From NCBI RefSeq assembly GCF_047495875.1, contig NC_092462.1:35782523-35846522 (forward strand): a DNA stretch of 64,000 nucleotides, given 5' to 3'. Position 1 is the first letter of the stretch. Each line of letters begins with the position of its first letter. The notes under the pieces were generated by a model. It searched no databases, was not told the DNA's origin, and saw only the letters and a list, made by a program, of their open reading frames with translations. Made by a program: the position numbers and the translations under genes. This document shows, piece by piece, positions 61,601 through 64,000 of this stretch. The DNA is from Pithys albifrons albifrons (lineage: Eukaryota; Chordata; Aves; Passeriformes; Thamnophilidae).

Positions 61601-64000
61601 GCCCACTAGCATGAAAAACACTGTACCCAAGCTGAGCGGTAGGTCTGTGTCCCCTGTGTCCCCCTCTAGCCTCCAAACTACAAAGCTCAGACTTCCTTAA
61701 ACCGAGTTTCAGATAGCTTACTTCACTCTGCAGCTGGGATAGGCTAAGAAGATACATAATAGTTGTTCCTGAGCCCAGATGTGACAAAAGAGATCTTATC
61801 TGGCAGCAGTAACACAGATGAGATCTACCACAGGCTTGTGCCCTGTGTCATACATAGGTTTGCTTTGAGTTCACGTGTCCTGTTTCCTGCAGTCAGATCC
61901 CCACCTGTGTCCAAGTGTGAATTAGCTGGCAACAACTGTGTCCTTTGTCTGAGGTTAGACAGTTACAACTTACTTTAAAACCCTTAATTTTTCATTCAAG
62001 AATATCTTGTACAATACTGTAAGCAGTTTATTCTTTTTTAATGAACACATAGCAAATTAGGGAGTTCAGAATGGTTATTTTTTAATGACAAATACACTTG
62101 AGTGCATTGCTGTTATGCAACTGTCATCATGAAGAAGAGCAGGATTTTCAAAAGCATCTTTGGAAATGACTGTTAAGATGTGATGCTTTTAATCCATTAG
62201 CTCCTTACTTCTGATGTGAATTCCTGCCTGCTTGAAACTAGTGGCAGAAACTCCAGGAATTTCAGAGAGGCCACAGTTTCACTTCTCATGTGAGTAATTT
62301 TTTCCAGTTCTAATAAAAATACAAATATTTACTATTTACATGCCTTATTTTTCAACATTTCTCTCCTTGTGTCATGACTAAGTTTAAGAAGATTTTACAT
62401 CTCTTTCTATTTTTATCTCATCTTTCAACCAAGCATGCTGCCCATGGCAAAGAACTTACTACCAATCTGATTTACATACAGGCAAGTGTAAAGAGAATGA
62501 CCTTGGAGCTGCAAAAGATGTTGAAAAGCTGGAAATGTATTGAAAAATACATTAACTTAATGATAAATATAACTCACCATAAATAGTGTTTCTTCAAAAG
62601 TCACAAATTGATTTTAAAGAGGGGCCTAATAATGAGACAACTTGAATCAGATGCTTATCAAATCAAATTTAAAGTTACTGAAAAGAATGTGATGTTTAGC
62701 TCACCACAACAAAACCTCAAAATGGTTCTTTTCACTGACGTGCAGCTGAACTAGGATACAATTCCAATTCTGCTTTGAGCAAGTCTTCCTAGGTGCCTCA
62801 CAGAGAATGTGCTGAAGCTATTCAGTTATGTCCACTTACTGCTATTTTCACACATTATCATTTGAATAAGCCACAAAATGTTGTGGTCTTGGAAAATTGC
62901 TTAAAAATTTTTTGAGTCCAGTAGCATACACTCTCTTCTCAGAATATTTCTCAGGCAGTCAGTTACCTTCCAAAAATTACAGGCACCAGTGCCATGTTGT
63001 TTCACTAAGTTATGTAATGAGAAGGGCACAGTCATTTCAGAACTGCAGAAGACAAGTCTGGCAATACACAGTGTGTCTTGCTTTGTTGAATATCACAGTA
63101 TGCTCTTCCAAGCCATGCTAATGGCTACAATAACTCCCACAAATGTCATAGGAAAACAATGAACTATTACTCTGCTATTAGGAAAAAATCACTAACAGAC
63201 ATTTATAGATTTTCATATGTAGTCCATACAAATTTAAAGACCAAAGTTTGTCTTCACTGTAAGCAAGGGAATAATTTGGCCAAAGACTATAAACCTCTGG
63301 TACTAACAGTGAAAGTGTGACTATCAATGTTAAGTATTTGTTATGTTTCTGAAACACAGGGAATATTCTATCAGCTGAAGAGAAAATAGTAGAAAGGAAT
63401 CAGAAAATTGCATAAGAAAATAATAATACTGTGGGAAAGGAACCTACAACTTAAAAGCTTTTTGAAAATACTATACAGGTTTACTTTAAATGTAAAATAA
63501 TTTAATTATGTATATAACGATCATATGCAAAATACAACCATAATAAATGGTGCACACATACTAAAATCAGGTACATAGGGTGTCTGCCTTTCACTGAATC
63601 CCTGTCTCAGTAAACCCTTACCCTTCTTCTGCCAATGAATCTGCTCGTTTAGAACAGCCACCAGGAGATCCTTGCCTTGTTAGTTCCAAAGTGGCCTGTG
63701 TGGCAAATCAGCAGTGAAATCTGAGAGTCATGAGTCAAGAGCAACAAACCTTCCAAAACATACACTTTAAAGGTTGTAACAACCATTGAGATGGAGTGCT
63801 CTACAGACAAGGTTAGCTTAATCATTGTTGATGCACAAGAGTCTAAGGCAAAATATTTTTGTACATTTCCACTTTCTTAAATATAAAGTTTCAAATACTT
63901 AGAGAGGCAGGTGTCTGAGAGAAAAGAAGACCAGATTACATTTTGCAGCTCCTGATCCAGAGAGCTCGCTCTTCCCTTCTGTCTCCAGCTGACAGACTCC
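58658..64000. other. Gene-less stretch to the right edge
   Basis: AT-rich intergenic DNA. It contains a G-rich patch at 59747-59768 and a minus-strand frame ending at a GTAAGG donor near 60030, treated as a finding. No transposable element, exon or RNA gene is supported up to the window end. Confidence 0.55.
59747..59768 (+). repeat. G-rich patch (three G5-G6 runs)
   Basis: Runs of five, five and six G separated by TT and ACT. With the six-base run split it could supply four short G runs, so a weak G-quadruplex is possible. No gene context is visible. Confidence 0.55.

Noticed and set aside
1..64000. CRISPR arrays, bacterial operons, phage genes, tRNA genes
   Set aside because: No regularly spaced direct repeats with unique spacers, no dense coding, and no cloverleaf-like tRNA sequence were seen. 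The sequence is vertebrate in character throughout.

Overview
The window looks like a stretch of bird nuclear genome. The evidence is the repeat content (CR1 LINE fragments in both orientations, and solo LTRs with 5-bp target duplications of the type seen in avian endogenous retroviruses), AT-rich non-coding DNA, and one CpG island carrying a recognisable vertebrate exon. The species cannot be fixed from the sequence alone. No bacterial, phage, plasmid or CRISPR-like organisation is present.

One protein-coding locus is supported: the 5' end of SPOCK3 (testican-3), read from the minus strand. A CpG island (about 4160-5815) holds a TATA-less promoter with clustered GC boxes, a probable non-coding exon 1 (3' end at 5291), a 136-bp first intron (5155-5290), and the ATG-bearing exon (4981-5154). 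That exon encodes the signal peptide and the start of the mature protein. A consensus GTAAGT donor follows it, and positions 1-4980 are the beginning of a large intron. The remaining exons lie beyond the left edge.

Everything from about 5.8 kb to 64 kb lies upstream of SPOCK3 and behaves as a gene desert. It holds (i) three dispersed copies of one ~600-bp LTR family (9376-9985, 32033-32610, 42551-43150), the first with a perfect and the second with a near-perfect 5-bp target duplication; (ii) a separate 1454-bp solo LTR (29331-30784) with perfect AATAT duplications and three ~130-bp tandem repeats inside; (iii) an old, eroded ERV LTR-type repeat (about 6150-6905); (iv) five CR1 fragments (two minus, three plus, two of them with reverse-transcriptase remnants); (v) a minus-strand 5S rRNA pseudogene (14926-15040) joined to an unexplained CpG-bearing block; and (vi) several microsatellites, including a TG/CA inverted repeat.

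Open reading frames across the desert are mostly chance or repeat-derived. Three minus-strand frames that coincide with good splice signals (about 20261-20655, 48498-48778, 60030-60370) are listed as findings, not as genes. I did not find a convincing new multi-gene system. The most unusual items are the 5S pseudogene with its attached block, the LTR with internal tandem repeats, and the spliced-looking frame near 20.4 kb.
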